Below are positions 52,187 through 62,030 of a stretch of DNA of 64,000 bases, piece after piece. The notes under the pieces are model-generated. The model did not search any database. It saw only the letters and a list, made by a program, of their open reading frames with translations, and was not told where the DNA came from. Numbering within the stretch: position 1 is the first letter of the stretch; each line of letters begins with the position of its first letter. Where the stretch lies: contig JAZRPB010000006.1 of NCBI GenBank assembly GCA_045649025.1, forward strand, positions 62,001-126,000, read 5' to 3'. Origin of the DNA: Ornithomonoglobus_A sp045649025 (GTDB taxonomy: Bacteria; Bacillota; Clostridia; UBA1381). A program made the translations under genes and the position numbers.

Positions 52187-52204
52187 AGTTTATTATATAT
52201 ACAA

Positions 52205-53455
52205 TTATATTAGTCCTTCAAACAATCCATCAACCGTTTTTACAGGACCAAGAGCTGTTAATGCCAGTGTATTCTTATCAAATATAGTGTCTATTACATC
52301 TGCAACGTCTTCCACAGTAACTGCATCTATTTTAGACAGCATTTCCTCCTGTGTATATATTTTTTTATCTAATAGCAGTGAACGTCCCGCACCTTGCATA
52401 CGTGCATTTGTGCTCTCTGCACTCAAAATATAATTACCCTTCAACTGCTCCTTTGATACACTAACCTCTTCCTTTGTAAGCTTCTCTCTTTTAACTCTGT
52501 TTATTTCGTCACAAACAAGCGAACATACCATTTCAAGATTGTCTACATTCATCCCAGCCGACACATCAAATGTGCCGCAATCTGTATATGCACAGTGCCC
52601 TGCACCAATTGAATATACAAGTCCGTATTTTTCACGTATATTCTGGAACAGTCTCGACGACATACCGCTGCCGAAAACATTATTAAACACCAACAACGGC
52701 ATAGCAGCCTCGTTATATACATCAATCCCCTTAAATGATGCAACTATCTGCACCTGTTCTATATCCTTTTCTTTTACAATGTTTTTGGGGACATATAATC
52801 CTTTATCCATATTTGGCATTTTATTCGACAGTTTTTGTGTCCCTAAATATTTCTCCAAAAGTTCAAATAAAGAATGATCATAATTTCCTGCCACGGATAC
52901 TATAATGTTTTTGGAAGTGTAGTGAGATTTCATATAAGCCCTCATAACATCTGAATTAATGTTTGCAAGGCTCTCCTTTGTACCCAACACCGTTCTCCCC
53001 AGAGGTGTATCACCCCATACCGCCTCTGATGCAAGGTCGAACACCAAATCGTCGGGACTATCCTCATACATTCCTATTTCTTCATATATAACGTTTCTTT
53101 CAAGCTTTATATCCTCTTCCTGCAAAAGCGGCGAAAAAATCATATCCGATAAAATATCTAAAGCAAGCTCTGCGTGAGAATCAAGTGTTTTTGTGTAAAA
53201 ACACGTGTATTCACGTGCTGTAAAGGCATTAAGCATACCTCCAACGCAATCTATTTGCGAAGCAATATCGCGTGCACTGCGTTTTTGTGTCCCCTTAAAA
53301 ACCATATGCTCTATAAAATGCGATATTCCGTTTACTTCTTTTTCCTCGTGTCGTGAGCCGTTTCCCACCCACACACCAATTGTAACTGATTTAAGGTGTG
53401 GTATTTTTTCAGCAATTACTTTAATACCGTTCGATAACGTTTTAAATTCGTACAT
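52205..53455 (-). CDS. M16 family zinc metallopeptidase
   Basis: A 416-residue pitrilysin/processing-peptidase-like protein. The inverted zinc motif HFIEH is near residue 48 (GISHFIEHMVFKGT), the third ligand Glu lies in EREYTCFY-NVIYEEIGMYED, and the second half repeats the fold (YGLVYSIGAG). It resembles YmxG of Bacillus, a cytoplasmic M16B enzyme of unsettled substrate. It is the only gene on this strand here. Confidence 0.9.
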   Translation of the reverse strand: MYEFKTLSNGIKVIAEKIPHLKSVTIGVWVGNGSRHEEKEVNGISHFIEHMVFKGTQKRSARDIASQIDCVGGMLNAFTAREYTCFYTKTLDSHAELALDILSDMIFSPLLQEEDIKLERNVIYEEIGMYEDSPDDLVFDLASEAVWGDTPLGRTVLGTKESLANINSDVMRAYMKSHYTSKNIIVSVAGNYDHSLFELLEKYLGTQKLSNKMPNMDKGLYVPKNIVKEKDIEQVQIVASFKGIDVYNEAAMPLLVFNNVFGSGMSSRLFQNIREKYGLVYSIGAGHCAYTDCGTFDVSAGMNVDNLEMVCSLVCDEINRVKREKLTKEEVSVSKEQLKGNYILSAESTNARMQGAGRSLLLDKKIYTQEEMLSKIDAVTVEDVADVIDTIFDKNTLALTALGPVKTVDGLFEGLI

Positions 53456-53580
53456 ATTATCTCCTACATTTTCTTTATAAATACAAATTCAATTATAACA
53501 ATTATCCTCCAAAATGTCAACAAGAAATACTTTGTATTTTACTTGGCAGATTGATGACACTAAATATCGTAACAAATATA

Positions 53581-53609
53581 TTGACGAATTTGTTATTTTT
53601 TGTTATAAT
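53581..53609 (+). promoter_or_regulatory. Promoter of the asp23-fakA-recG operon
   Basis: TTGACG (53581-53586), 17-bp spacer, TATAAT (53604-53609). The leader is about 170 nt and contains repeat copy 3. Confidence 0.65.
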
Positions 53610-53656
53610 AGTATTATAATTGGTATAGTTATGAGATAAACTTGAAATACAAAAAT

Positions 53657-53760
53657 AAAAAAGTCACTATCGTGACTGTCGTTCGCACAGCTCACTTACA
53701 TATGTAGACTTTTTTGTAATTTAGGAAATTACAACTTAAAAGTGGTAATTTCCTAAAAGA
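53657..53760 (+). repeat. 104-bp intergenic repeat, copy 3
   Basis: Same orientation and nearly the same sequence as copy 2. Here it lies between a predicted promoter and the Asp23 gene, so it would be transcribed in the leader; the AAAAAAGTC/GACTTTTTT arms could act as a terminator or attenuator. Confidence 0.85.
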
Positions 53761-53786
53761 TAGAAAATCGGAAAGGACTGATTTTA

Positions 53787-54143
53787 ATGATTTTAAAGAC
53801 GGACGGGAGCTTGGGTGAGGTTACAGTTTCCAACTCTGTTGTTGCACAGATTGCAGGCGAGGCAGCTTCACAATGCTATGGTGTTGTTGGTATGGCTTCA
53901 AGAAGCAAAAAAGACGGTATAGTAAGTCTTCTTATGCCCGATACTATGACAAAAGGAATTAGTGTGAGTGTGGTTGACGGCGGAATTGTTGTTGAACTGC
54001 ACATCATTGTTGAATATGGCGTTAATATAAATACAATCTGCAAGAGTATTGTAAATCGTGTACGTTACACTATCGAACAGGCTGTTGGATTAAAGGTAAC
54101 AAGAGCAGATGTTAAGGTGGAAGGCGTAAGGGTGGACGAATGA
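53787..54143 (+). CDS. Asp23/Gls24 family protein (YloU-like)
   Basis: A 118-residue Asp23-fold protein (LGEVTVSNSVVAQIAGEAASQ, then VDGGIVVELHIIVEYGVNI). In Bacillus the homologue YloU stands directly before the DAK2/FakA-like YloV, as here; the stop codon overlaps the next ATG (ATGA). It is a small alkaline-shock-type protein, probably membrane-associated through partners; exact role unknown. Confidence 0.9.
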   Translation: MILKTDGSLGEVTVSNSVVAQIAGEAASQCYGVVGMASRSKKDGIVSLLMPDTMTKGISVSVVDGGIVVELHIIVEYGVNINTICKSIVNRVRYTIEQAVGLKVTRADVKVEGVRVDE

Positions 54144-55822
54144 ACAGATTAAACGGTATTGATTTTTCCCAAATGATACTATCGGGAGCAAATAACCTGT
54201 ATAATAACAAAACACAGGTTGATGAACTTAATGTATTCCCTGTTCCCGACGGTGACACAGGAACTAATATGTCTTTAACTATGTCTGCAATGTCTAATGA
54301 GCTACAAGCAAAAACAGACGAATCATTAACAAAAACTGCCGATGTTATGGCATTTTCAACCTTAAGAGGTGCAAGAGGTAATTCAGGTGTTATACTTTCC
54401 CAATTCTTTAGGGGGATATCTAAAAGCTTAAAGGGTAAAACAGACTGCGGCGGCGAGGAAATTGCCAACGCACTTATGGCAGGCTCGGACGCAGCGTACA
54501 AAGCAGTTATGAAGCCTACCGAGGGCACAATATTAACAGTTGCACGCGAGGCAGCCACAGGTGCTCAGCTTTCATCACGTGAAAATGACGATATTTTATC
54601 TGTTTTTGAAGGTGCAGTTGAACGCGGTGCAAAGGCTCTTAAAAACACACCCGAACAACTACCCACTCTAAAAAAGGCAGGCGTAGTAGATGCAGGCGGT
54701 CAGGGTTGGATATATGTTTTAGAGGGTGCACTGTATTTTCTTAAAAACGGCAAGATTATTGAAAAAACAGGCGGTGATGAAGAAAGCGTTGCCACTGTTG
54801 TAAAACCGCAAGCATCAGCAGAGCAAGAAGAAATTAAATTTAAGTACTGTACCGAATTTATTATAGAAAAATATGAAAGCGGCACAGGTGTGGAGAGCTT
54901 TAGAAATGCAATCTCTCCAAAGGGCGATTGTATGCTGGTTATAGATGATGACGATGTGGTTAAGGTACATATCCACACAAATCATCCCGGATTTGTACTT
55001 GAAGAGGCCGTTAAGCTTGGCGAAATGATAAATCTTAAAATAGACAATATGAAGCATCAGCACAAATCTATTTTAGAGGATACTCCAAAGGCCGCACAGG
55101 TTAAAATTAAAGATACCAAGAAAAAAGAAAAAGAAAAGGAAAAGGAGCAGCAGCTCAAGGACTTTGGCTTCGTGTCGGTTTCATCGGGCAAGGGCTTTAG
55201 TGCAATACTTAAGGATTTAGGTGTTGATAAAACAATCGAGGGCGGTCAGACAATGAACCCGTCAACCGACGATATTTTAAAGGCAGTTAAGAAAATTAAG
55301 GCAAAAACTGTTTATGTGTTCCCCAACAACAAAAATATAATTATGGCAGCTCAACAGGTTATAGACCTTGTTGACGATAAAAAGGTTATTGTTATACCAA
55401 CTGTTAATCTTCCGCAGTGTATAACCGCTATGATAGAATTTAACAGCGCTAAAAGTGCCGAGGATAACGAAAAAGCTATGCTAAAAGCTTTAGGACGTGT
55501 TGAAGCGGCACAGATAACCTACGCAGTAAGAGATACTGAAATAGACGACCTTGAAATTCACAAGGACGATATTTTGGGAATTAAAGGCTCGGATATTACA
55601 GTTGTTGGAAAAGACGTTGAAAAAGTGGCACAAGACCTTGTTGCTTCTATGGTTAATGATGATACAGAAATTATCACTGTATACTACGGCAAAGACGTAA
55701 AAAAAGCAAAGGCAGAGGAATTGGCAAAATACCTTGAAGAAAAATATGAGGATGACGAAATTGAGGTTATGCTCAAAAACGGAGGACAGAGCGTTTATTA
55801 TTATATCGTAGGAATTGAATAA
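54140..55822 (+). CDS. fakA: FakA-like fatty acid kinase subunit (DAK2 domain, YloV)
   Basis: The 560-residue protein has an N-terminal DAK2 (DhaL-like) domain with the magnesium/ATP motif VFPVPDGDTGTNM (about 33-45) and LRGARGNSGVILSQ, a middle domain, a Lys/Glu-rich linker (about 312-338) and a C-terminal DegV-like/FakA domain. FakA phosphorylates fatty acids carried by FakB; no FakB (DegV) gene is in the window. It overlaps asp23 by 4 nt and is followed by recG with a one-base overlap. Confidence 0.9.
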   Translation: MNRLNGIDFSQMILSGANNLYNNKTQVDELNVFPVPDGDTGTNMSLTMSAMSNELQAKTDESLTKTADVMAFSTLRGARGNSGVILSQFFRGISKSLKGKTDCGGEEIANALMAGSDAAYKAVMKPTEGTILTVAREAATGAQLSSRENDDILSVFEGAVERGAKALKNTPEQLPTLKKAGVVDAGGQGWIYVLEGALYFLKNGKIIEKTGGDEESVATVVKPQASAEQEEIKFKYCTEFIIEKYESGTGVESFRNAISPKGDCMLVIDDDDVVKVHIHTNHPGFVLEEAVKLGEMINLKIDNMKHQHKSILEDTPKAAQVKIKDTKKKEKEKEKEQQLKDFGFVSVSSGKGFSAILKDLGVDKTIEGGQTMNPSTDDILKAVKKIKAKTVYVFPNNKNIIMAAQQVIDLVDDKKVIVIPTVNLPQCITAMIEFNSAKSAEDNEKAMLKALGRVEAAQITYAVRDTEIDDLEIHKDDILGIKGSDITVVGKDVEKVAQDLVASMVNDDTEIITVYYGKDVKKAKAEELAKYLEEKYEDDEIEVMLKNGGQSVYYYIVGIE

Positions 55823-57849
55823 TGGATATAAAATATTTAAAAGGTGTAGGCGAAAAGAGAGCGCAAATTTTCAACAAAAAAGGGATTTATACTGTTGATG
55901 ATTTATTATATCTCTTTCCGCGTGCCCACGAGGACAGAACTACCTTAAAAAAAATAAATGAATGTATAGACGGAGAAACAGTGTGCTTATGTATCACTGT
56001 TTTTTCGCCTGTTCAGGATAGATATGTCCGAAAAAATATGCTTATATCAACAATGATTGCACACGATGAAACGGGTCGGGTAACTGCAATTTGGTATAAC
56101 AACAGATATTTAGCCGACCGTTTAGTTGCAGGCGAAAAATATATTTTATACGGAAAAATTGCTACAAGGCTTGGCAAAAAGGAAATATTAAACCCCATAT
56201 TTGAAAAAGCCAACGAGCAACACTTCACGGGTAAAATTATACCTATTTATCCGCTTACAGGTAATCTAACCCAAAAAATTGTGCAGTCTGCAATGGAAAA
56301 GGCATTAGAGGCAAGGGGTACAATAGAAGAATACATCAGTGCCGATATTCGTGAAAAATACAAGATTTGTGAAATAAATTATGCAATGAAAAATATTCAC
56401 TTCCCCGACGATTTTAACAGCTACAACACTGCACGTGAGCGATTTGTGTTTGAAGAGCTTTTAATATTACAGCTGGCACTGTTTAACCACAAAAGCGAAA
56501 ACGTATCACAAGACGGTATGGTTTTTTCAAATGTGTCACTGATACGTGAATTTACCAACACTCTCCCATTTGAGCTTACAGGAGCACAAAAACGCACACT
56601 AAATGAAATTGCCGCAGATGTAAAAAGCGGACGTGTTATGAGCAGACTTGTGCAAGGCGATGTGGGAAGCGGTAAAACGGCAGTTGCTGCTGCTGCAATT
56701 TATCTTGCAGTTAAAAACAACACACAAGCAGCAATGATGGCACCAACAGACATTTTAGCCTCGCAGCACTTTGATACTCTTACAGAGTTTTTTAAATGTG
56801 CAAACATAGAAATTGTTAAGCTTTCAGGAACAATGAAAGCAAGTGAAAAACGCAGTGCCCTAAAGAAAATACAAGACGGCAGTGCACAGGTTGTTGTTGG
56901 CACTCATGCACTCATTCAGGATAACGTGGTTTTTAACAACCTTGGACTTGTGGTTGCAGATGAGCAACACCGTTTTGGTGTTGAGCAAAGAGCAAAGCTT
57001 GCTGCCAAAGGCAATAATCCGCATATGCTTTTGATGTCGGCAACTCCCATACCGCGTACACTTGCACTTATTTTGTATGGCGATTTGGACGTTAGTGTGA
57101 TAGATGAACTGCCGCCCGGACGAAAAACTGTTAAAACATACGCAGTGGAAGAAGGAATGAGAAGACGTATTTGTCGGTTTATAGAGGCGAATGTGAAGGA
57201 GGGTGCACAGGTATATGTTGTGTGTCCGCTTGTTGAGGAAACCGAAAAAAGCGACCTGCAGAACGCCGTTAATCTATGCGAGCGTCTGCGTAAGCTTTTC
57301 CCCGATATGCGTGTTGAGGTTGTTCACGGCAAAATGAAACAAAAGGACAAGGATGCTGTTATGGATAGCTTTATGAGCGGTAAAACAGACATACTTGTTT
57401 CCACAACCGTAATAGAGGTTGGTGTTAATGTACCAAATGCAAGTCTTATGATTATAGAGAACGCAGAAAGATTTGGTCTTTCACAACTGCATCAGCTGCG
57501 AGGCCGTGTGGGCAGAGGTAACAGACAGTCATATTGCGTGCTTTTTAACCAAAGCCACGGCGATATATCTAAAAAGAGAATGGAAACAATGACTATTTCA
57601 AACGATGGCTTTTATATAAGCGAACAGGATCTGAAGTTAAGAGGACCAGGCGACTTTTTCGGAACCCGTCAACATGGTCTGCCCGAAATGAGAATTGCAA
57701 ATCTTTTTGAGGACAGGGATATTTTAAAGCTTGCACAAAATGCCGCAACAGATATTATGGCAGAGGATGAACATTTGCAAAGCGACAAATACCGCCCTCT
57801 CAAAGCAAGATGCGATAAAATTTTAAATACCAATATTGCAATGAATTAA
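55822..57849 (+). CDS. recG: ATP-dependent DNA helicase RecG
   Basis: A 675-residue branch-migration helicase for stalled forks and Holliday junctions. N-terminal wedge/OB domain (LKGVGEKRAQIFNKKGI, VTAIWYNNRY), then superfamily 2 motifs: Walker A GDVGSGKTAVA, DEQHRFGVEQR, MSATPIPRTLALI, and the C-terminal STTVIEVGVNVPNA and QLRGRVGRG. Length normal. Cotranscribed with asp23 and fakA. Confidence 0.96.
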   Translation: MDIKYLKGVGEKRAQIFNKKGIYTVDDLLYLFPRAHEDRTTLKKINECIDGETVCLCITVFSPVQDRYVRKNMLISTMIAHDETGRVTAIWYNNRYLADRLVAGEKYILYGKIATRLGKKEILNPIFEKANEQHFTGKIIPIYPLTGNLTQKIVQSAMEKALEARGTIEEYISADIREKYKICEINYAMKNIHFPDDFNSYNTARERFVFEELLILQLALFNHKSENVSQDGMVFSNVSLIREFTNTLPFELTGAQKRTLNEIAADVKSGRVMSRLVQGDVGSGKTAVAAAAIYLAVKNNTQAAMMAPTDILASQHFDTLTEFFKCANIEIVKLSGTMKASEKRSALKKIQDGSAQVVVGTHALIQDNVVFNNLGLVVADEQHRFGVEQRAKLAAKGNNPHMLLMSATPIPRTLALILYGDLDVSVIDELPPGRKTVKTYAVEEGMRRRICRFIEANVKEGAQVYVVCPLVEETEKSDLQNAVNLCERLRKLFPDMRVEVVHGKMKQKDKDAVMDSFMSGKTDILVSTTVIEVGVNVPNASLMIIENAERFGLSQLHQLRGRVGRGNRQSYCVLFNQSHGDISKKRMETMTISNDGFYISEQDLKLRGPGDFFGTRQHGLPEMRIANLFEDRDILKLAQNAATDIMAEDEHLQSDKYRPLKARCDKILNTNIAMN

Positions 57850-57861
57850 AAGGAGTAAAAT

Positions 57862-58521
57862 ATGATAAAGCTATGCATTTTCGACCTCGACGGAACATTA
57901 ATTGACTCGTTAAGCACAATAGCATATTTCGGTAATCTGGCACTTAATGAAATAGGACTTGCTGCCATTGATACCGAGGAATATAAATATTTCGCAGGCG
58001 ATGGGAGAGCTGTTCTTTTACATCGTATGCTCAAATACCACAATGCAGACACACCAGCTGCATTTGAGAAGCTGTGCCTTGCCTACGACAGAGGCTACGA
58101 AAATAACCCCGTTGGTAAAACTACTGTTTTTGACGGAATTATTGACACATTAAACGAGCTTCAATCAAAAAACATATATCTTGCAGTATGCTCAAACAAA
58201 CCGCACAACGTTGCAGTTGAGGCGGTAAAATCGATGTTTGGCGATATATTTAATGCAGTATACGGCTTAAAAGACGGCGACAGTAAAAAACCATCGCCCG
58301 ACACTGCACTTGCAATTGCTGATGACCTTGGCATTAAGCCAAGTGAATGTCTTTTCATTGGTGATACAAATGTGGATATATATACTGCAAAAAATGCAAA
58401 TATGCACTCCTGCGGTGTATTATGGGGTTTCCGTGATTTTGAAGAATTAAACAGTGCGGGTGCCGAGTTTATCATAGATAAACCTGACAGTATTATAGAT
58501 GTTACAAAAAGGGTATGTTAA
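57862..58521 (+). CDS. HAD-family phosphatase (phosphoglycolate phosphatase-like)
   Basis: The 219-residue hydrolase has all HAD motifs: FDLDGTLIDS (nucleophile Asp8), CSNKP, KKPSPD and GDTNVDI. The helical cap fits the Gph/PGP subfamily, but substrate specificity cannot be read from sequence. It starts 12 nt after recG, with AAAGGAG before the ATG. Its stop codon lies in the terminator stem. Confidence 0.88.
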   Translation: MIKLCIFDLDGTLIDSLSTIAYFGNLALNEIGLAAIDTEEYKYFAGDGRAVLLHRMLKYHNADTPAAFEKLCLAYDRGYENNPVGKTTVFDGIIDTLNELQSKNIYLAVCSNKPHNVAVEAVKSMFGDIFNAVYGLKDGDSKKPSPDTALAIADDLGIKPSECLFIGDTNVDIYTAKNANMHSCGVLWGFRDFEELNSAGAEFIIDKPDSIIDVTKRVC

Positions 58522-58555
58522 AGACATTGTTTTTAACATACCCTTCGGTTTTTAT
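58509..58555 (+). terminator. Terminator of the asp23-recG operon
   Basis: Stem AAGGGTATGTTAA with its complement and a T-rich tail, overlapping the end of the HAD gene. Confidence 0.8.
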
Positions 58556-58601
58556 ATAGCTCTCGCTAAAATTGTAAATATATTGTAATATAGCGAATAT
58601 C

Positions 58602-58630
58602 TTGACATTTTTACGCAAATATTGTATTAT
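58602..58630 (+). promoter_or_regulatory. Promoter of ruvAB
   Basis: TTGACA (58602-58607), 17-bp spacer, TATTAT (58625-58630). No LexA box of the Gram-positive type was recognised. Confidence 0.75.
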
Positions 58631-58668
58631 GTATATATAAGTTTTTTAGTAGCAAAAGGAGAATTTTT

Positions 58669-59259
58669 GTGTATTACCATATTAAGGGGATTTTAGAAAA
58701 GAAGGACAATAATTTTGTTGTTATAGAAACGAACGGCATAGGTTATCTTATATACACCTCGCTTTCAAGCCTTAATTCAATAGGTCCTGCAGGGAGCAGT
58801 GTAAAAATGTATACACACCTTAACGTGCGTGAGGACGCAATGGAGCTATACGGCTTTACCACACTTGAAGAAAAGGAAATGTTTATAAAGCTTATTTCTG
58901 TTTCGGGTGTTGGTCCAAAGGTTGCTCTTTCTATTTTGTCGGTTACTACTCCCGAAAAGTTTGCGGTTGCCGTTATCACTAACGATGTAAAGACAATCAC
59001 CAAAGCACAGGGCGTTGGTCCGAAAATGGCACAAAGAGTTATTTTAGAGCTAAAGGACAAGCTAAAGAATGAAGATTTAGACATAGACTCCAATGCTTCA
59101 TACAGCAGCGAGGAGGAAAATTCCAAAAACGAAGCAGTGAGTGCTCTTGTTGTTTTAGGATATAGTCCCGATATGGCTAAAAAGGCAGTTTCAAAAACAG
59201 AGGACGGATTAAGTACAGAAGAAATTATCAAAAAGGCATTGGCTTTATTAATGATGTAA
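58669..59259 (+). CDS. ruvA: Holliday junction DNA helicase subunit RuvA
   Basis: A 196-residue protein with an N-terminal OB domain (GILEKKDNNFVVIETNGIGY), two helix-hairpin-helix motifs (SVSGVGPKVALSILS and AQGVGPKMAQRVILELKDKL) and a C-terminal RuvB-binding domain (ALVVLGYSPDMAKKAV). It binds four-way junctions and loads RuvB. GTG start with AAAGGAG upstream. ruvC is not in the window. Confidence 0.95.
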   Translation: MYYHIKGILEKKDNNFVVIETNGIGYLIYTSLSSLNSIGPAGSSVKMYTHLNVREDAMELYGFTTLEEKEMFIKLISVSGVGPKVALSILSVTTPEKFAVAVITNDVKTITKAQGVGPKMAQRVILELKDKLKNEDLDIDSNASYSSEEENSKNEAVSALVVLGYSPDMAKKAVSKTEDGLSTEEIIKKALALLMM

Positions 59260-59272
59260 GGGGATTTTAAAA

Positions 59273-60280
59273 TTGTTCGACGAAGAAGAAAGATTTGTAA
59301 CAAGCGGCTTTGTGAGCGAGGACGCAGAAATTGAATATGGATTAAGACCAAAAACACTTGATGAATATGTTGGTCAGGAAAAAGCAAAGGAAAATCTCAG
59401 CATTTACATAGAAGCGGCAAAAAGCCGTAAAGAAGCACTTGACCACGTTTTGCTTTATGGCCCTCCAGGGCTTGGTAAAACTACTCTTGCAGGAATTATT
59501 GCAAACGAGATGGGTGTTAATATAAGAATAACATCAGGCCCTGCAATTGAAAAAGCAGGCGATTTGGCAGCAATCTTAACCAACCTTTCAGAACACGATA
59601 TTTTGTTTATAGATGAAATTCATCGTATGTCGAAAACGGTTGAGGAGATATTGTATCCCGCAATGGAGGACTATGCTCTTGATATAATTATTGGTAAGGG
59701 CCCTGCGGCAAAATCCATACGAATAGACTTGCCAAAATTCACCCTTATAGGTGCAACCACAAGAGCAGGTCTTTTAAGTGCACCGCTGCGTGACCGATTT
59801 GGCGTTATAAGCCGTTTGGAGCTATATACCACTGATGAGCTTAAGGATATTGTTATAAGAAGTGCATCACTTTTAGATGTTGAAATAGACAGTGACGGTG
59901 CGGCTGAAATTGCCTCACGTTCACGCGGCACACCACGTATTGCTAACAGGTTTTTAAAGCGTGTGCGTGATTTTGCACAGGTCAGAGGCGACGGCAATAT
60001 CGACTATAAAACTGCCGATGCAGCACTAAAGAAAATGGAGGTTGACGAGCTTGGACTTGACTCCATAGATGAGCGAATGTTGAAAACGATGATAGAAAAC
60101 TTTAGCGGCGGGCCTGTTGGTCTCGACACATTAGCCGCAACCATAGGCGAAGAAGCAAACACTATTGAGGACGTTTATGAGCCATATCTGCTGCAGCTTG
60201 GCTTTATATCACGTACTCCAAGAGGTCGTGTTGCAACAAAGCTTGCCTATGACCATTTTGGCTACAAATTCACAGAATAA
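59273..60280 (+). CDS. ruvB: Holliday junction helicase motor RuvB
   Basis: The 335-residue AAA+ ATPase has RPKTLDEYVGQ, Walker A YGPPGLGKTTLAG, Walker B LFIDEIHRM, sensor 1 GATTRAGLLSAPLRDRFG and the arginine-finger/sensor 2 region SRGTPRIANRFLKRVRD, then the winged-helix tail (GFISRTPRGRVAT). It drives branch migration with RuvA, encoded 14 nt upstream. TTG start with AAGGGGA upstream. Confidence 0.96.
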   Translation: MFDEEERFVTSGFVSEDAEIEYGLRPKTLDEYVGQEKAKENLSIYIEAAKSRKEALDHVLLYGPPGLGKTTLAGIIANEMGVNIRITSGPAIEKAGDLAAILTNLSEHDILFIDEIHRMSKTVEEILYPAMEDYALDIIIGKGPAAKSIRIDLPKFTLIGATTRAGLLSAPLRDRFGVISRLELYTTDELKDIVIRSASLLDVEIDSDGAAEIASRSRGTPRIANRFLKRVRDFAQVRGDGNIDYKTADAALKKMEVDELGLDSIDERMLKTMIENFSGGPVGLDTLAATIGEEANTIEDVYEPYLLQLGFISRTPRGRVATKLAYDHFGYKFTE

Positions 60281-60304
60281 TCTTTTAAAAACGGAGGTGT
60301 TTTT

Positions 60305-61924
60305 TTGAAAAAGCTATTTAAACCATTGTGTCTTTTTATGGCACTTTTGTTTGCTTTGCAAATAAACTCCTCGGCTCTTGTTCTTGAATATGACGGTTCA
60401 AGTCACGAATACAACGGCAATCTATATAAGCTATATGTAAGAAATAAGCCCGTATATTCGGATATGGAGCCTATTATTTTTAATGACCGTGCACTTGTGC
60501 CTGTAAGAGAGGTTTGTGAGGCAATAGGTGCAGAGGTAACATACACACAGAATACCCAAACAGTTGAGATTGTAAAAGACAGTATGTATGTACGTCTTAA
60601 AATAAACGATAATGTGGCAATAGTAAACGGCAAAAAGGTATCTATTCCCGACAACGTTGTTCCTAAACTTATTAATAAGGAAGGCTCTAACACAAAAACG
60701 ATGGTGCCTGTACGTTTTATAAGCGAGATGATAGGTCTTGACGTGGAATTTAATGAAGAAAAGGGTGCAATTTTTATTGATTCGTCAGGCAGTGACGTTG
60801 CAACACCAAAGCCTGTTGCAACCCCTACCCCTGTTCCAACACAAAAACCCCAACCAACTAAAACACCATTGCCGACTTCTACAAATACACCAAAGCCATC
60901 GGCTTCACCAACACCTGCTCCCGAGCGTTCAACTATAACAGATTTATCGTACACAATGCCCGAAAACAACAAGATTGCCGTTACGGTTTCATTAGATAAA
61001 AAAACAAAGTATTCATACTTTACATTAACCGACCCCGAAAGACTTGTTGTTGATTTTCCGTATACAGATATTAAATTATATCAGAATATATTTGACGTAA
61101 ACAAAGGCGGCATAAACTCTGTAAGAGTGGGAATTAATCCCGACAGGGCAAGAATTGTTATTGATACTGATAAGCTTAAAAGCTATGGCTTTGAAACCAG
61201 AAACAACGACGTTATTATATACGCAAAGGCAGAGGATTTACCAAATACAACGCCAAAACCTTCAGCAACACAAAAACCGTCGTCAACGGCAACTCCATCT
61301 GCAACACCAAAGCCAACACGTGAGCCTATAATTCATACTGCAACAGAAAAATACGTTGTTATAGATGCAGGTCACGGCGGTAATGACCCAGGTGCATTAG
61401 GCGAGCTTGACGGCAAAACAATAAGAGAAAGTGATTTAACTCTTTCAATTTCAAATAAGGTTAAAGAGCTTGTTGAAGAGGCAGGCTATAAAGTGTATAT
61501 GACACGTTCAACAGATGTGTACAAAACATTAGTGGAGCGTCCTGCATATGCAAATAAGATTGATGCAGCAGTATTTGTAAGTATACATATAAACTCCGCC
61601 GAAAGCAACGAGGCATACGGCAGTGAGGTTTATTATGCAGAGTCAAATAACGAAAATCTATACGGAACAACAAGCAGTGTGCTTGCAAAAAATGTATTAA
61701 ACAGAATGTTGCTCAACACAGGTGCGGCAAACAGAGGTGTACGCACTGCCGAGCACGCAGTAACAAAGAGGTCGAATATGCCGTCTTGTCTTGTTGAGGT
61801 AGGGTTTATCTCCAATACCGACGAGCTTGCAAAGATGGCGGATAATACATATCAAAACAAGGTTGCAAAGGGAATTGCCGACGGAATATTGCTAACCCTT
61901 AAAGATATAACCGTGTTTGACTGA
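60305..61924 (+). CDS. Secreted N-acetylmuramoyl-L-alanine amidase
   Basis: The 539-residue exported wall hydrolase has a signal peptide (1-24), a copper-amine-oxidase-N-like domain (about 38-160), a Pro/Thr linker (165-208), an AMIN domain (about 210-308), a second linker (313-345) and an Amidase_3 catalytic domain (348-536). Zinc ligands are His357 (IDAGHGGNDPGA), Glu375 and His428 (VSIHINS); Glu498 (LVEVGFISN) is the likely catalytic residue. It cleaves the bond between muramic acid and the stem peptide, as in cell separation. TTG start. Directly follows ruvB by 24 nt. Confidence 0.93.
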   Translation: MKKLFKPLCLFMALLFALQINSSALVLEYDGSSHEYNGNLYKLYVRNKPVYSDMEPIIFNDRALVPVREVCEAIGAEVTYTQNTQTVEIVKDSMYVRLKINDNVAIVNGKKVSIPDNVVPKLINKEGSNTKTMVPVRFISEMIGLDVEFNEEKGAIFIDSSGSDVATPKPVATPTPVPTQKPQPTKTPLPTSTNTPKPSASPTPAPERSTITDLSYTMPENNKIAVTVSLDKKTKYSYFTLTDPERLVVDFPYTDIKLYQNIFDVNKGGINSVRVGINPDRARIVIDTDKLKSYGFETRNNDVIIYAKAEDLPNTTPKPSATQKPSSTATPSATPKPTREPIIHTATEKYVVIDAGHGGNDPGALGELDGKTIRESDLTLSISNKVKELVEEAGYKVYMTRSTDVYKTLVERPAYANKIDAAVFVSIHINSAESNEAYGSEVYYAESNNENLYGTTSSVLAKNVLNRMLLNTGAANRGVRTAEHAVTKRSNMPSCLVEVGFISNTDELAKMADNTYQNKVAKGIADGILLTLKDITVFD

Positions 61925-62030
61925 TAAAACGACATTTTTCACAAAAATTATTAACAGTACTTGAAATTATATAGATTTTGTTATATAATAATATGGTGTG
62001 AAAATTAATGAACGGATGAGGTGTAAACAA

